A stretch of 64,000 nucleotides of DNA from Dokdonella fugitiva (lineage in GTDB: Bacteria; Pseudomonadota; Gammaproteobacteria; Xanthomonadales; Rhodanobacteraceae), in NCBI RefSeq assembly GCF_014138265.1, contig NZ_JACGXL010000003.1, positions 372,001 through 436,000 of the forward strand. The letters run 5' to 3'. A program made the translations under genes and the position numbers. The notes under the pieces are model-generated. The model was not told the origin of the DNA. It saw only the letters and a list, made by a program, of their open reading frames with translations, and searched no databases. This document shows positions 29,468 to 38,017 of the stretch, one piece after another (positions within the stretch are counted from its first letter, which is position 1; each line of letters starts with the position of its first letter).

Positions 29468-31486
29468 ATGAGCAACCGCCTCGCCGACGAAACGAGCCCG
29501 TACCTGCGCCAGCACGCGCACAACCCGGTCGACTGGTGGCCGTGGTGCGACGAGGCGCTCGCGACCGCGCGGCGCGAACGCAAGCCGATCCTGCTGTCGA
29601 TCGGCTACGCCGCGTGCCACTGGTGCCACGTGATGGCACACGAGAGTTTCGAGGACGAGGCGACCGCGGCGCTCATGAACGCGCTGTACGTGAACATCAA
29701 GGTCGATCGCGAGGAGCGGCCCGACATCGACAAGGTGTATCAGCTCGCACACCAGGCACTCGCGCGACGCGGCGGCGGCTGGCCACTGACGATGTTCCTC
29801 GGCGCCGACGACCTCGTGCCGTTCTACGCGGGCACGTATTTCCCCGAGATGCCGCGCCACGGCATGCCCGCATTCGCGCAGGTGCTGCGCGCGGTGCGCG
29901 CCTGGCACGACGACAAGCCGGACGAAGTCCGCGCGCAGAACGGCGCGCTCGCCCGCTTCCTCGCCGAACACGGCCGCGAGACGACGCATGCGGGCATGCT
30001 CGACGATGCGCCGGCGCGCGACGCGCTCGCACGCATCGCGCGCGGATTCGATCGCGACAACGGCGGCCATCTCGGTGGACCGAAGTTCCCGCACGCGAGC
30101 GAGATCGAATGGCTGCTCGCGCAGGGCGCCGATGCGCGCGAGATGGCGCACCGCACGCTCGCCGGCATGGCCGAGCGCGGCCTGACCGACCACCTCGGCG
30201 GCGGCTTCTTCCGCTATTGCGTCGACGAGCGCTGGGAGATCCCGCATTTCGAGAAGATGCTGTACGACAACGCGCAGCTGCTGCCGCAGTACGCGCGCGC
30301 GGCGCGCGTGTTCGGCGAGCCGGCGTTCGCACACGCGGCGAGCGCGTGCGCGCGCTGGCTCGAACGCGAACTGCAGGCACCCGAAGGCGGCCTGTGGAGT
30401 TCGTACGACGCCGATTCCGAAGGCGAGGAAGGCCGCTACTACGTCTGGCATCGCGACGACGTGCGCGCCGCGCTGGATGCCGCGGAGTACGCCGTCGTCG
30501 AACCGTTGTACGGACTCGACCGCGCGCCGAACTTCGAAGGCCATGCCTGGCACCTGGTCATGAAGCGGCCGGTCGTCGACATCGCGACGGCTCTCGGCCT
30601 CGGCGTCGGGGAAGTGGCGGCGCGACGCGCGACGGCCGAGGCGAAACTGCTCGCCGTGCGCGAACGCCGCGTGCGTCCCGGCCTCGACGACAAGATCCTC
30701 ACCGCGTGGAATGCGCTCGCGATCGCCGGTGCCGCGCGCGCGGCCCGCGACGTCGCGGATGCGCCGCTGCTCGCCGCGGCGGAACGCGCGCTCGACTTCC
30801 TGCATGCGAACGCCTGGATCGACGGTCGCCTGTACGCGTGCCACGCGAGCGGCCGCGCGCGCTTCGCGGCCTATCTCGACGATCATGCGTTCCTGCTCGA
30901 TGCGCTCGTCGCGATGCTGCAGCTGCGCTGGCGCGAGCGCGATCTCGCCTGGGCGATCGCCCTCGCCGATGCGCTGCTCGCGCGCTTCGAGGACCGCGAG
31001 CAGGGCGGATTCTGGTTCACCGCGCACGACGCGGAACCGCTGCCGCAGCGGCCGAAGCCGTTCATCGACGAATCGCTGCCCGCCGGCAACGGCGTCGCCG
31101 CGCGGGCGCTGCTCGCACTCGGTCACCTGGTCGGCGAGCCGCGCTGGATCGACGCGACCGAGCGCTGCCTGCGCGCGGCGTGGCCGACGCTCGCCGAACT
31201 GCCGCATGCGTGCTGCAGCCTGTTGCTCGCGCTCGGCGACCACCTCGAACCGCGCACGATCGTCGTGCTGCGCGCCACCGACGACGAAGCCACGCACTGG
31301 TGCACCGCAATCGAGCACGCGCGCACCACCGGCACCGCTCTCTGGCGCATCCCACCAGCGGTTACGCTGCCGGGCGTGCTCGCGCAGCAGTCGCACGCGC
31401 CGGGCGGAGTCGCCTACGTCTGCCGCGGGCTCCGTTGCCTGCCGCCGGTCACCGATCCGGCCGCGCTCGTCGCACATCTGGCTTGA
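29468..31486 (+). CDS. YyaL/SPATA20-family protein (thioredoxin-like DUF255 plus six-hairpin domain)
   Basis: The 672-residue protein has an N-terminal thioredoxin-like domain (about 1-165). Signature motifs are '[17 protein letters not shown]', '[14 protein letters not shown]' with a CxxC, and '[10 protein letters not shown]'. An alpha/alpha toroid domain like that of glycosidases and epimerases follows ('[13 protein letters not shown]', '[14 protein letters not shown]', '[13 protein letters not shown]'). The cellular role is not established. The ATG at 29468 gives the standard N-terminus. Confidence 0.92.
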   Translation: MSNRLADETSPYLRQHAHNPVDWWPWCDEALATARRERKPILLSIGYAACHWCHVMAHESFEDEATAALMNALYVNIKVDREERPDIDKVYQLAHQALARRGGGWPLTMFLGADDLVPFYAGTYFPEMPRHGMPAFAQVLRAVRAWHDDKPDEVRAQNGALARFLAEHGRETTHAGMLDDAPARDALARIARGFDRDNGGHLGGPKFPHASEIEWLLAQGADAREMAHRTLAGMAERGLTDHLGGGFFRYCVDERWEIPHFEKMLYDNAQLLPQYARAARVFGEPAFAHAASACARWLERELQAPEGGLWSSYDADSEGEEGRYYVWHRDDVRAALDAAEYAVVEPLYGLDRAPNFEGHAWHLVMKRPVVDIATALGLGVGEVAARRATAEAKLLAVRERRVRPGLDDKILTAWNALAIAGAARAARDVADAPLLAAAERALDFLHANAWIDGRLYACHASGRARFAAYLDDHAFLLDALVAMLQLRWRERDLAWAIALADALLARFEDREQGGFWFTAHDAEPLPQRPKPFIDESLPAGNGVAARALLALGHLVGEPRWIDATERCLRAAWPTLAELPHACCSLLLALGDHLEPRTIVVLRATDDEATHWCTAIEHARTTGTALWRIPPAVTLPGVLAQQSHAPGGVAYVCRGLRCLPPVTDPAALVAHLA

Positions 31487-31817
31487 GCCCGCCGCGTCCC
31501 GCAGGCATGGCCGCGCGCCGCCACGGCATGCTGCGTTGCAGTATGCACGGATACGTGAAATAGGCCTCAAGACTCATGCGTATCCGCTTCCAGACGGATA
31601 TGACATGGTGCTATGGTCCCATCGTTTTGTGTCGAAGGCCGGCACAGGACCGGTCCCCGTGATCCGGGCACACCCGGATCTTTCGCAAAACGAATCTCCC
31701 GCGCCGCCAAGAGAGGGGCTGCGCGACGAGACGGACGCGACCGGGGAGCAACGGAGCTTGCGACGGTGCCGCGGTGCGCCGCGGCGTTGCCAACGTCCTT
31801 GATGGGGAGATCAAATC
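31487..31817 (+). other. Long structured leader region upstream of the PKD/PPC gene
   Basis: These 331 bases hold no gene. TCGTTTTG at 31622-31629 pairs exactly with 31686-31693, enclosing a weaker CCGG...CCGG hairpin and a perfect GATCCGGG-CACA-CCCGGATC hairpin (31661-31680), so a three-way junction is possible. Further down, GGACG/CGTCC, CAACG/CGTTG and CCGCGG/CCGCGG pairs nest inside one another before the GGGGAGA ribosome binding site. No known riboswitch class was matched. It may be a regulatory leader RNA. Confidence 0.45.
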
Positions 31818-34634
31818 GTGAATTTCGAACTCGGTCTGCGGCGCAACCTGCTCGCCGCAGCGGCGCTCGCGATGCTCGGCGGCCTCACGCTGTCCGCCAC
31901 CGCATCGGCGTCCTCGTACACGCGACTGCCTCCGGACATGCAGCCGAACGCGGTCGTCAACGCACACGGCCAGACGATCGTCTACGGCATGTCCTACCAG
32001 AGCGACACGTCGCTGCCGCTCTACTACCTGCCCGAATGGAAGGGCGCCGTCAGCGAACGTTCGTCGGACGAACGCGAAGCAGCGGAGAACTGGCGCATCC
32101 CGGGCCACCATGTCGACGGCAAGGACCCGATCGTCCAGAACATCGGCCACGTGACCAATGCGGCGATGCCCGCACCGATCCTCAACTTCGACGGCATGGG
32201 CGTCGGCTCGTGCGGTTGCGCGCCGCCCGACACCAACGGTGAAGTCGGCCGCACGCAGTACGTGCAGATGACCAACGCGGGCTATCAGGTGTTCGACAAG
32301 ACGACCGGCGCCTCGCTGCTCGGCCCGCGTGCGACCTCGTCGATCTGGGCCGGCTTCGGCGGCGTCTGCGAGACGTCCGGCCACGGCGACCCGATCGTGC
32401 TGTACGACCAGATCGCGGACCGCTGGGTGATCACGCAGTTCGCCGGCGGCAGCACGATCACCGACGAGTGCATCGCGGTATCGACGAGCGCCGACGCGAC
32501 CGGCAGCTACAAGCGCTACGGCTATCACCTCGGTTCGGAGTTCTACGACTATCCGCACCTCGGCGTGTGGCCTGACGGCTACTACATGGCGATGAACGTG
32601 TTCAACACGGCCGGCACCGCCTACCTGCGTCCCCAGCCGTTCGCGTTCGATCGCGCCGCGATGATCGCGGGCGCGACCAGCGCCGCGTACGTGACCACGA
32701 CGTCGCTCGGCTCCAGCAACGCACCGCTGATGCCGGCCGACCTCGACGGCTCGACCCTGCCGTCGACGGGCGCGCCCGAGGTGTTCGTCGAGTATCCCGA
32801 CACCACCACGTACAAGACCTATCGCTTCCACGCCGACTACGTGACGCCGTCGAACACGACGTTCACGCTCGCCGGCAGCCCCGCCGCGGCCGCGTTCACG
32901 CAGCCGTGCGGCAGCACGTCGGCCTGCGTGCCGACCAAGGCCAGCTCGTCGAACTACCTCAATGCCCTCGACGACCGCCTGATGTTCCGCCTCGCCTACC
33001 GCAAGTTCAGCGACCACGAGTCGCTCGTCGGCAACTACACGGTGAAGGCGAACAACGTCGCGGGCATCCGCTGGTTCGAACTGCGCAACGGCACTTCGGG
33101 CACGCCGAGCGTGTTCCAGGAAAGCACCTACCAGCCCGACACCACCTGGCGCTGGATGGGCAGCGCGGCAATGGACGGCCAGGGCAACCTCGCGCTCGCG
33201 TACTCCGCCTCGAGCAGCACGATCAATCCGCAGATCCGCTACGCGGGCCGCCTCGCGGGTGACGCGCTCAACACGATCACGCAGACCGAAACGCACCTGT
33301 TCGACGGCGGTGGCAGCCAGACCGGCTCGGGCAACCGCTGGGGCGACTACAGCGACCTCACGGTCGATCCGGTCGACGACTGCACGTTCTGGTACACGCA
33401 GGAGTACTACGCCGCGAACGGCAGCTTCAGCTGGCGCACGCGCATCGGCAGCTTCAAGTTCGCCGGTTGCGGTGGTGGCGGCGGCAACGTGCCGCCGGTG
33501 GCGAACTTCGGCGTGACGACGAGCGGCCTCACCGCCAACTTCACCGACAGCTCCACCGACAGCGACGGCACGATCGCCTCACGCGCGTGGACCTTCGGCG
33601 ACGGCGGTACCTCGACCGCGACCAACCCGAGCCACACCTACGCCAGCGCGGGCACCTACAGCGTCTCGCTCACCGTCACCGACAACGGCGGCGCCACCAA
33701 CACCAAGACCACCTCGGTCTCGGTCAGCTCGCCGACCAACACGCCGCCGGTCGCGAACTTCAGCTTCACCACCAGTGGCCTCACCGCCACCTTCACCGAC
33801 AGCTCCACCGACAGCGACGGCACGATCGCCTCGCGCGCGTGGACCTTCGGCGACGGCGGCACCTCGACCGCGACCAACCCGAGCCACACCTACGCCAGCG
33901 CCGGCACCTACAGCGTCTCGCTCACCGTCACCGACAACGGCGGCGCCACCAACACCAAGACGAGCTCGGTCACCGTCTCCACCGGCGGCGGCAACGTGCT
34001 GCAGAACGGCGTGCCCGTCACCGGCCTGTCGGCGACCACCGGCACCAACACCGCCGTCTACACGATGGACGTGCCGGCCGGCGCGACCAACCTCGTGTTC
34101 GCGACCTCGGGCAGCAACGGCGACGCCGACCTCTACGTGAAGTTCGGCAGCGCGCCGACCACGTCGAGCTACGACTGCCGTCCGTACACGAGCTCGTCGA
34201 GCGAAACCTGCACGTTCGCGGCACCGCAGGTCGGCACCTACTACGTCATGGTGCGCGCGTACGCGAGCTTCACCGGCCTCAGCCTCACCGGCAGCTATTC
34301 GACCGGTGGTGGCGGCGGCACGGTGCTCACGAACGGCGTGCCGGTGACCGGAATCTCCGCGGGCCTGCATGCGTACTCGACCACGTACACGATCGTCGTG
34401 CCGTCGGGCCGCACCAACCTCACGGTGACGACCACCGGCGGCAGCGGCGACGGTGACCTGTACGTGCGCCTCGGCTCCGCGCCGACGACGTCGACGTACA
34501 CCTGCCGCTCGTGGGTGAGCGGCAACAACGAAACGTGCTCGATCAACTCGCCGGCGGCGGGCACGTACTACATCCGCATCTACGGCTACACCGCCGCCTC
34601 GGGCATCACGCTCAAGGCGACGTACACACCGTAG
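31818..34634 (+). CDS. Secreted protein with two PKD and two PPC domains
   Basis: The 938-residue exported protein starts at a GTG with a GGGGAGA ribosome binding site. It has a signal peptide ending near 'SATASA', a unique N-terminal region (about 35-555) rich in Trp, Tyr and paired Cys that resembles a propeller, and two nearly identical PKD domains (about 558-640 and 642-725). Two pre-peptidase C-terminal (PPC) domains follow (about 735-830 and 838-938). PPC domains commonly mark proteins exported by type II secretion. No protease motif was found, so the N-terminal part is unassigned. Confidence 0.87.
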   Translation: MNFELGLRRNLLAAAALAMLGGLTLSATASASSYTRLPPDMQPNAVVNAHGQTIVYGMSYQSDTSLPLYYLPEWKGAVSERSSDEREAAENWRIPGHHVDGKDPIVQNIGHVTNAAMPAPILNFDGMGVGSCGCAPPDTNGEVGRTQYVQMTNAGYQVFDKTTGASLLGPRATSSIWAGFGGVCETSGHGDPIVLYDQIADRWVITQFAGGSTITDECIAVSTSADATGSYKRYGYHLGSEFYDYPHLGVWPDGYYMAMNVFNTAGTAYLRPQPFAFDRAAMIAGATSAAYVTTTSLGSSNAPLMPADLDGSTLPSTGAPEVFVEYPDTTTYKTYRFHADYVTPSNTTFTLAGSPAAAAFTQPCGSTSACVPTKASSSNYLNALDDRLMFRLAYRKFSDHESLVGNYTVKANNVAGIRWFELRNGTSGTPSVFQESTYQPDTTWRWMGSAAMDGQGNLALAYSASSSTINPQIRYAGRLAGDALNTITQTETHLFDGGGSQTGSGNRWGDYSDLTVDPVDDCTFWYTQEYYAANGSFSWRTRIGSFKFAGCGGGGGNVPPVANFGVTTSGLTANFTDSSTDSDGTIASRAWTFGDGGTSTATNPSHTYASAGTYSVSLTVTDNGGATNTKTTSVSVSSPTNTPPVANFSFTTSGLTATFTDSSTDSDGTIASRAWTFGDGGTSTATNPSHTYASAGTYSVSLTVTDNGGATNTKTSSVTVSTGGGNVLQNGVPVTGLSATTGTNTAVYTMDVPAGATNLVFATSGSNGDADLYVKFGSAPTTSSYDCRPYTSSSSETCTFAAPQVGTYYVMVRAYASFTGLSLTGSYSTGGGGGTVLTNGVPVTGISAGLHAYSTTYTIVVPSGRTNLTVTTTGGSGDGDLYVRLGSAPTTSTYTCRSWVSGNNETCSINSPAAGTYYIRIYGYTAASGITLKATYTP
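33525..33972 (+). repeat. Tandem duplication of a PKD-encoding segment
   Basis: Two copies about 180 bases long, offset by 252 bases (84 codons), differ at only a handful of positions, mostly in third codon bases. This points to recent duplication or gene conversion inside the secreted-protein gene. Confidence 0.8.
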
Positions 34635-34651
34635 CCGGTCGTTCGGAATGG

Positions 34652-34862
34652 GGCGATCCATGGACGGATCGCCAGCGAGTCCGGCGCAAGCCGGACTCGC
34701 CGAGTCGAGAAGGACCCGACGATCGCGTCGCGTGAAGGCGAGCGGAACCCTCCGGTCGCCTTCATCCCCACACGGCGCGAGAGGGGTACAACGACAAGAA
34801 GGCCCTGGGGGCCACGACCACTTCTTACTACTCCCGGCCGCAGCAATGCGGCTTTCTTTTTT
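34652..34862 (+). ncRNA. Run of hairpins ending in an intrinsic terminator (3' UTR or small RNA)
   Basis: Five consecutive stems follow the secreted-protein gene: an 8-bp stem at 34652-34673, an 11-bp stem with GCAA loop at 34675-34700, a 13-bp stem with one mismatch at 34733-34764, a GGCCC/GGGCC stem at 34801-34813 within an AAGAAG/CTTCTT pairing, and the terminator at 34837-34862. No reading frame of note lies here. It could be a long processed 3' UTR or an independent RNA. It resembles no class I know. Confidence 0.5.
34837..34862 (+). terminator. Rho-independent terminator
   Basis: GCCGCA-GCAA-TGCGGC is followed by TTTCTTTTTT. This is the clearest plus-strand intrinsic terminator in the window. 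It isolates the secreted-protein transcript from the diguanylate cyclase gene at 34982. Confidence 0.9.
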
Positions 34863-34981
34863 CTCGCACGCGACAGCAACGTCGTCCCCCACCCGACGCG
34901 CCCGTCGAGCCCGTTCAGGTTCGCCGCGCGGCGATCCGCGCATCCTCCGGCATAATCGGATCAAGGGTGCGGTCAGGGGTC

Positions 34982-37900
34982 ATGTCGAGAGTCGTCGTTA
35001 TTTCCTTGCTGCTGGTGTTGTTGCTCGGGGCGCGATCCGCCGTGGCGGCGCCCGCGGTCGAACCGCTCGACCTGTTCGACATCGGCGCGCCGTCGTTCAC
35101 GAACTTCTCGACACGGGACGGCGTGCCCGCGACCGTCACGGTCGCGACCCAGGTCGACCGCGACGGTTTCGTCTGGCTCGCTTCGCCAGCCGGCGTCTAT
35201 CGCTACGACGGGCGCCACTGGGCCGCGAGCGCCGATCCCGGCATGGATCGATCGGTCGACAGCCTCTGGCGCGACGCGGAAGGAACCTTGTGGGCGGCAT
35301 TCCGCGAAGACGGCCTCGCGCGCTACGACGGCGCGCACTGGCACGTCGAGAATCGCGCGAGCGGCCTGCCCTCGCAGCAGATCCGCCGCTTCGCCGAAAC
35401 CCGCGACGACGCCGGTCGCGTGCACCTGTGGGCGCTCAGCTGGGACATCGGCCTGCTCGAACATCGCGACGGCCGCTGGATCGCGGACCCGGGCAACGCA
35501 CAACTGCCGTCCGGCGCGATCCTCTCGATGGCGCAGACCCGCCGCATCGGCGGACGCCCGCGCGAATGGGCCGGCAGCGGATCGAACGGGCTGTGGTTCC
35601 GCGAAGACGGCGGCGCGTGGCAGCGCTACCGCGCCGACGGCTTCGACCCGGGCCAGGTCGAATTCCTCTACGCGACGGAGCACGCCGGCCGCGAAGAACT
35701 GTGGATCAGCGTGTTCGCGACCGGCCTCTGGCGCCTGACCGGCGACGGCCTGCGCGCGTGGACGCGCGAGCGGGGCGAGCTGCCGACCAACGACATCTAC
35801 GACATCGGCGAGACGCCACTGCCCAACGGCGACCGCGCACTGTGGGTGTCCTCGCGTTCGGGGCTCGTGCGCATCATCGGCGAGCATGCGCAGGCGTTCG
35901 ACCGCCGCCACGGCCTGCCCGCGGACGCCGTGCGCGGCCTCAGCACCTGGCGCAGCCCGAATGGCGACGAGGTGCTGTGGCTCGCGACCGAAGCGGGTGT
36001 CGCGCGCACGATCGTCGGCGCGAACCAGTGGCTCACCGCGTCGCTGATGGGCATGCACGCGACCGGCGTGTTCGCGGTGCGCGTCGAAGCCGACGGCCGC
36101 GGCGGCGAACGCCTCTGGGTGGGCTCGAGCGACGAAGGCATCGGCCTGTTCGAACAGGGTCGCTGGCGCACCTTCAGCCAGGCCAACGGCGCGCTGCCCG
36201 ATTCGAGCGTGCGCCTGATCACCGAAGCGCCGGACGAGCACGGCGTGCCGACGCTGTGGGTCGGCCTGCGCTACGGCCACCTGCTGCGCGCACGCGGCGG
36301 CCCCGTGTTCGAGCCCGTCGACACGCCGTGGCGCAAGCGCACCGAAGAAGCAGTGACCGCACTGCTCGCGACGACGCGCGACGGCCGCCACGAACGCTGG
36401 GTCGGCACGCGCACGTCCGGACTGTATCGCTGGCGCGACGGCCGCTGGGACGCGGCGGGGCCGCCCGGCGTCGTCGCGCCATGGCGCGTCGGCACGCTCG
36501 TCGAGCAGCACGTCGGCGCACGCGGCTGGCTGTGGGCGACCACGAACCAGGGCCTCGCGCGCTACGACGGCGCGCAGTGGACCCTGCTCGGTCGCGACGC
36601 CGGCCTGCCCGACCTCGAGCTCATCGGCGCGGACCTCATCGCCGCCGCGGACGGCACGCCGGTCCTGTGGATCGGCACGACGAGCGCGGGCATCGTGCGC
36701 CTCGACGTCGCCGACCCGCAGCACCCGTGCGTGCTCGCGGACGCGCTGCCGCCGCCACCGGATTCGACCGCGTACAGCGCGCTGCAGGATCATCAGGGAC
36801 GCATCTACGTCTGCACCAACAATGGCGTGCAACAGCTCACGCCGCAGGCGCACGGATACACCTCGCGCGTGTTCACGCGCCGCGACGGCATGGTGCACGA
36901 CGAGTGCAACCGCAACGCGCAGTTCGTCGATGCGCACGACCGCTACTGGACCGGGACGCTCGGCGGCCTGACCGTGTACGACCCGCAGCGCGCGGCGCAG
37001 GACACGCAGCCGAAGGCGCTGCGGCTGATCGGCCTGCGCCTCGACGAACGCCCGGTCGAAGGGGCGTCGCTGCACGTCGCGCCCGGCGCGCACGAAATCG
37101 CGATCGACTACGCGCTGCTGTCGTGGCAGCGCGAAGGCGAATCGCGTTACCGCTCGCAACTGCTCGGCTACGAGGACGTACCCGGCGAATGGACCGCGCA
37201 GAGTTCGCGCACGTTCAACGCCCTCGCGCCGGGTCGCTACCACCTGCGCATCGAAGGCCGCGACTACGCCGGCAACGTCAGCACGCCGCTCGACGTGCCG
37301 ATCGAGGTCGAGGCGCGCTGGTGGCAGGAGGCCTGGGCACGCGTCGCCGGCGCGGCGGCGCTCGTGCTGCTCGGCTACGCGGCGGTGATGCTGCGCGTGC
37401 GCATGCTGAAGGTGCAGCGGCGCGAACTCGAGCAACGCGTCGCCGCACGCACGCTCGAACTCAACGAGGCGAACGCGCGCCTGCTCGAGCTCTCCTACGT
37501 CGACGCGCTGACCGGCCTCGCCAACCGGCGCCGCCTGCTCGAAACACTCGAACGCGATCCCGTGCGTGCGCGCCAGGCCGCATTGATCCTCGTCGACGTC
37601 GACCACTTCAAGGCCTACAACGACCGCCACGGCCACCCCGCCGGCGACGAGGCGCTGCGCGCGGTCGCGCGCGCGCTGCGCGACGGCGCGCCGCCCGAAG
37701 CGCTCGTCGCGCGCTACGGCGGCGAGGAATTCGCCTGCCTGCTGCCGGACGCGGACGCGACCACCGGGGTCGCGCTCGCCGAGCGCATCCGCGCCGCGAT
37801 CGCCACGCGCGACATCGCGGTGCCGGGCACGTCGCAGGTCCGCCGCGTGACGATCAGCGCGGGTGTCGCCAGCGCGATGCTCGCGAGCACCGCGGACGCG

Positions 37901-37993
37901 CACGCGTTGCTGCGCGATGCCGACATCGCGCTGTACCAGGCCAAGCGCGACGGCCGCGACCGCGTGCGCAGCGCCGACGACCGCGTGCCGTGA
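34982..37993 (+). CDS. Periplasmic-propeller membrane diguanylate cyclase (Reg_prop/Y_Y_Y/GGDEF)
   Basis: The 1003-residue sensor likely makes cyclic di-GMP. A signal/anchor helix (about 3-22) is followed by a long series of two-component-regulator propeller blades (about 40-680, repeated 'GxxWLxxxxGLxRYDG'). A Y_Y_Y domain (about 690-780, 'YRSQLLGYEDVPGEW') and a membrane helix near 790-812 come next. After a short coiled coil, the GGDEF domain (about 840-1000) has the active-site 'RYGGEEFACLL' and 'DVDHFKAYNDRHGHPAGD'. No inhibitory RxxD is obvious. The ATG at 34982 is preferred over an upstream GTG. Confidence 0.9.
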   Translation: MSRVVVISLLLVLLLGARSAVAAPAVEPLDLFDIGAPSFTNFSTRDGVPATVTVATQVDRDGFVWLASPAGVYRYDGRHWAASADPGMDRSVDSLWRDAEGTLWAAFREDGLARYDGAHWHVENRASGLPSQQIRRFAETRDDAGRVHLWALSWDIGLLEHRDGRWIADPGNAQLPSGAILSMAQTRRIGGRPREWAGSGSNGLWFREDGGAWQRYRADGFDPGQVEFLYATEHAGREELWISVFATGLWRLTGDGLRAWTRERGELPTNDIYDIGETPLPNGDRALWVSSRSGLVRIIGEHAQAFDRRHGLPADAVRGLSTWRSPNGDEVLWLATEAGVARTIVGANQWLTASLMGMHATGVFAVRVEADGRGGERLWVGSSDEGIGLFEQGRWRTFSQANGALPDSSVRLITEAPDEHGVPTLWVGLRYGHLLRARGGPVFEPVDTPWRKRTEEAVTALLATTRDGRHERWVGTRTSGLYRWRDGRWDAAGPPGVVAPWRVGTLVEQHVGARGWLWATTNQGLARYDGAQWTLLGRDAGLPDLELIGADLIAAADGTPVLWIGTTSAGIVRLDVADPQHPCVLADALPPPPDSTAYSALQDHQGRIYVCTNNGVQQLTPQAHGYTSRVFTRRDGMVHDECNRNAQFVDAHDRYWTGTLGGLTVYDPQRAAQDTQPKALRLIGLRLDERPVEGASLHVAPGAHEIAIDYALLSWQREGESRYRSQLLGYEDVPGEWTAQSSRTFNALAPGRYHLRIEGRDYAGNVSTPLDVPIEVEARWWQEAWARVAGAAALVLLGYAAVMLRVRMLKVQRRELEQRVAARTLELNEANARLLELSYVDALTGLANRRRLLETLERDPVRARQAALILVDVDHFKAYNDRHGHPAGDEALRAVARALRDGAPPEALVARYGGEEFACLLPDADATTGVALAERIRAAIATRDIAVPGTSQVRRVTISAGVASAMLASTADAHALLRDADIALYQAKRDGRDRVRSADDRVP

Positions 37994-38017
37994 CGTCGCC
38001 GCGCCGGTCGGCGCGAC

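Noticed and set aside
29321-31570. Minus-strand frame of 749 codons opposite the YyaL-type gene
   Set aside because: It is a shadow frame without recognisable domains; the sense protein is unambiguous.
31700-31817. Possible SAM-I-like riboswitch
   Set aside because: A few pieces (AAGAG, GGTGC, GAGAT) recall the consensus, but the GGCCC/GAAGCC core and the proper P1 pairing are missing.
34652-34836. Possible c-di-GMP riboswitch before the GGDEF gene
   Set aside because: The conserved GEMM bases are absent and the terminator separates this RNA from the GGDEF gene.
34973-37903. Minus-strand frame of 976 codons opposite the diguanylate cyclase
   Set aside because: It is an antisense artefact of high GC third positions; the plus strand has complete domains.
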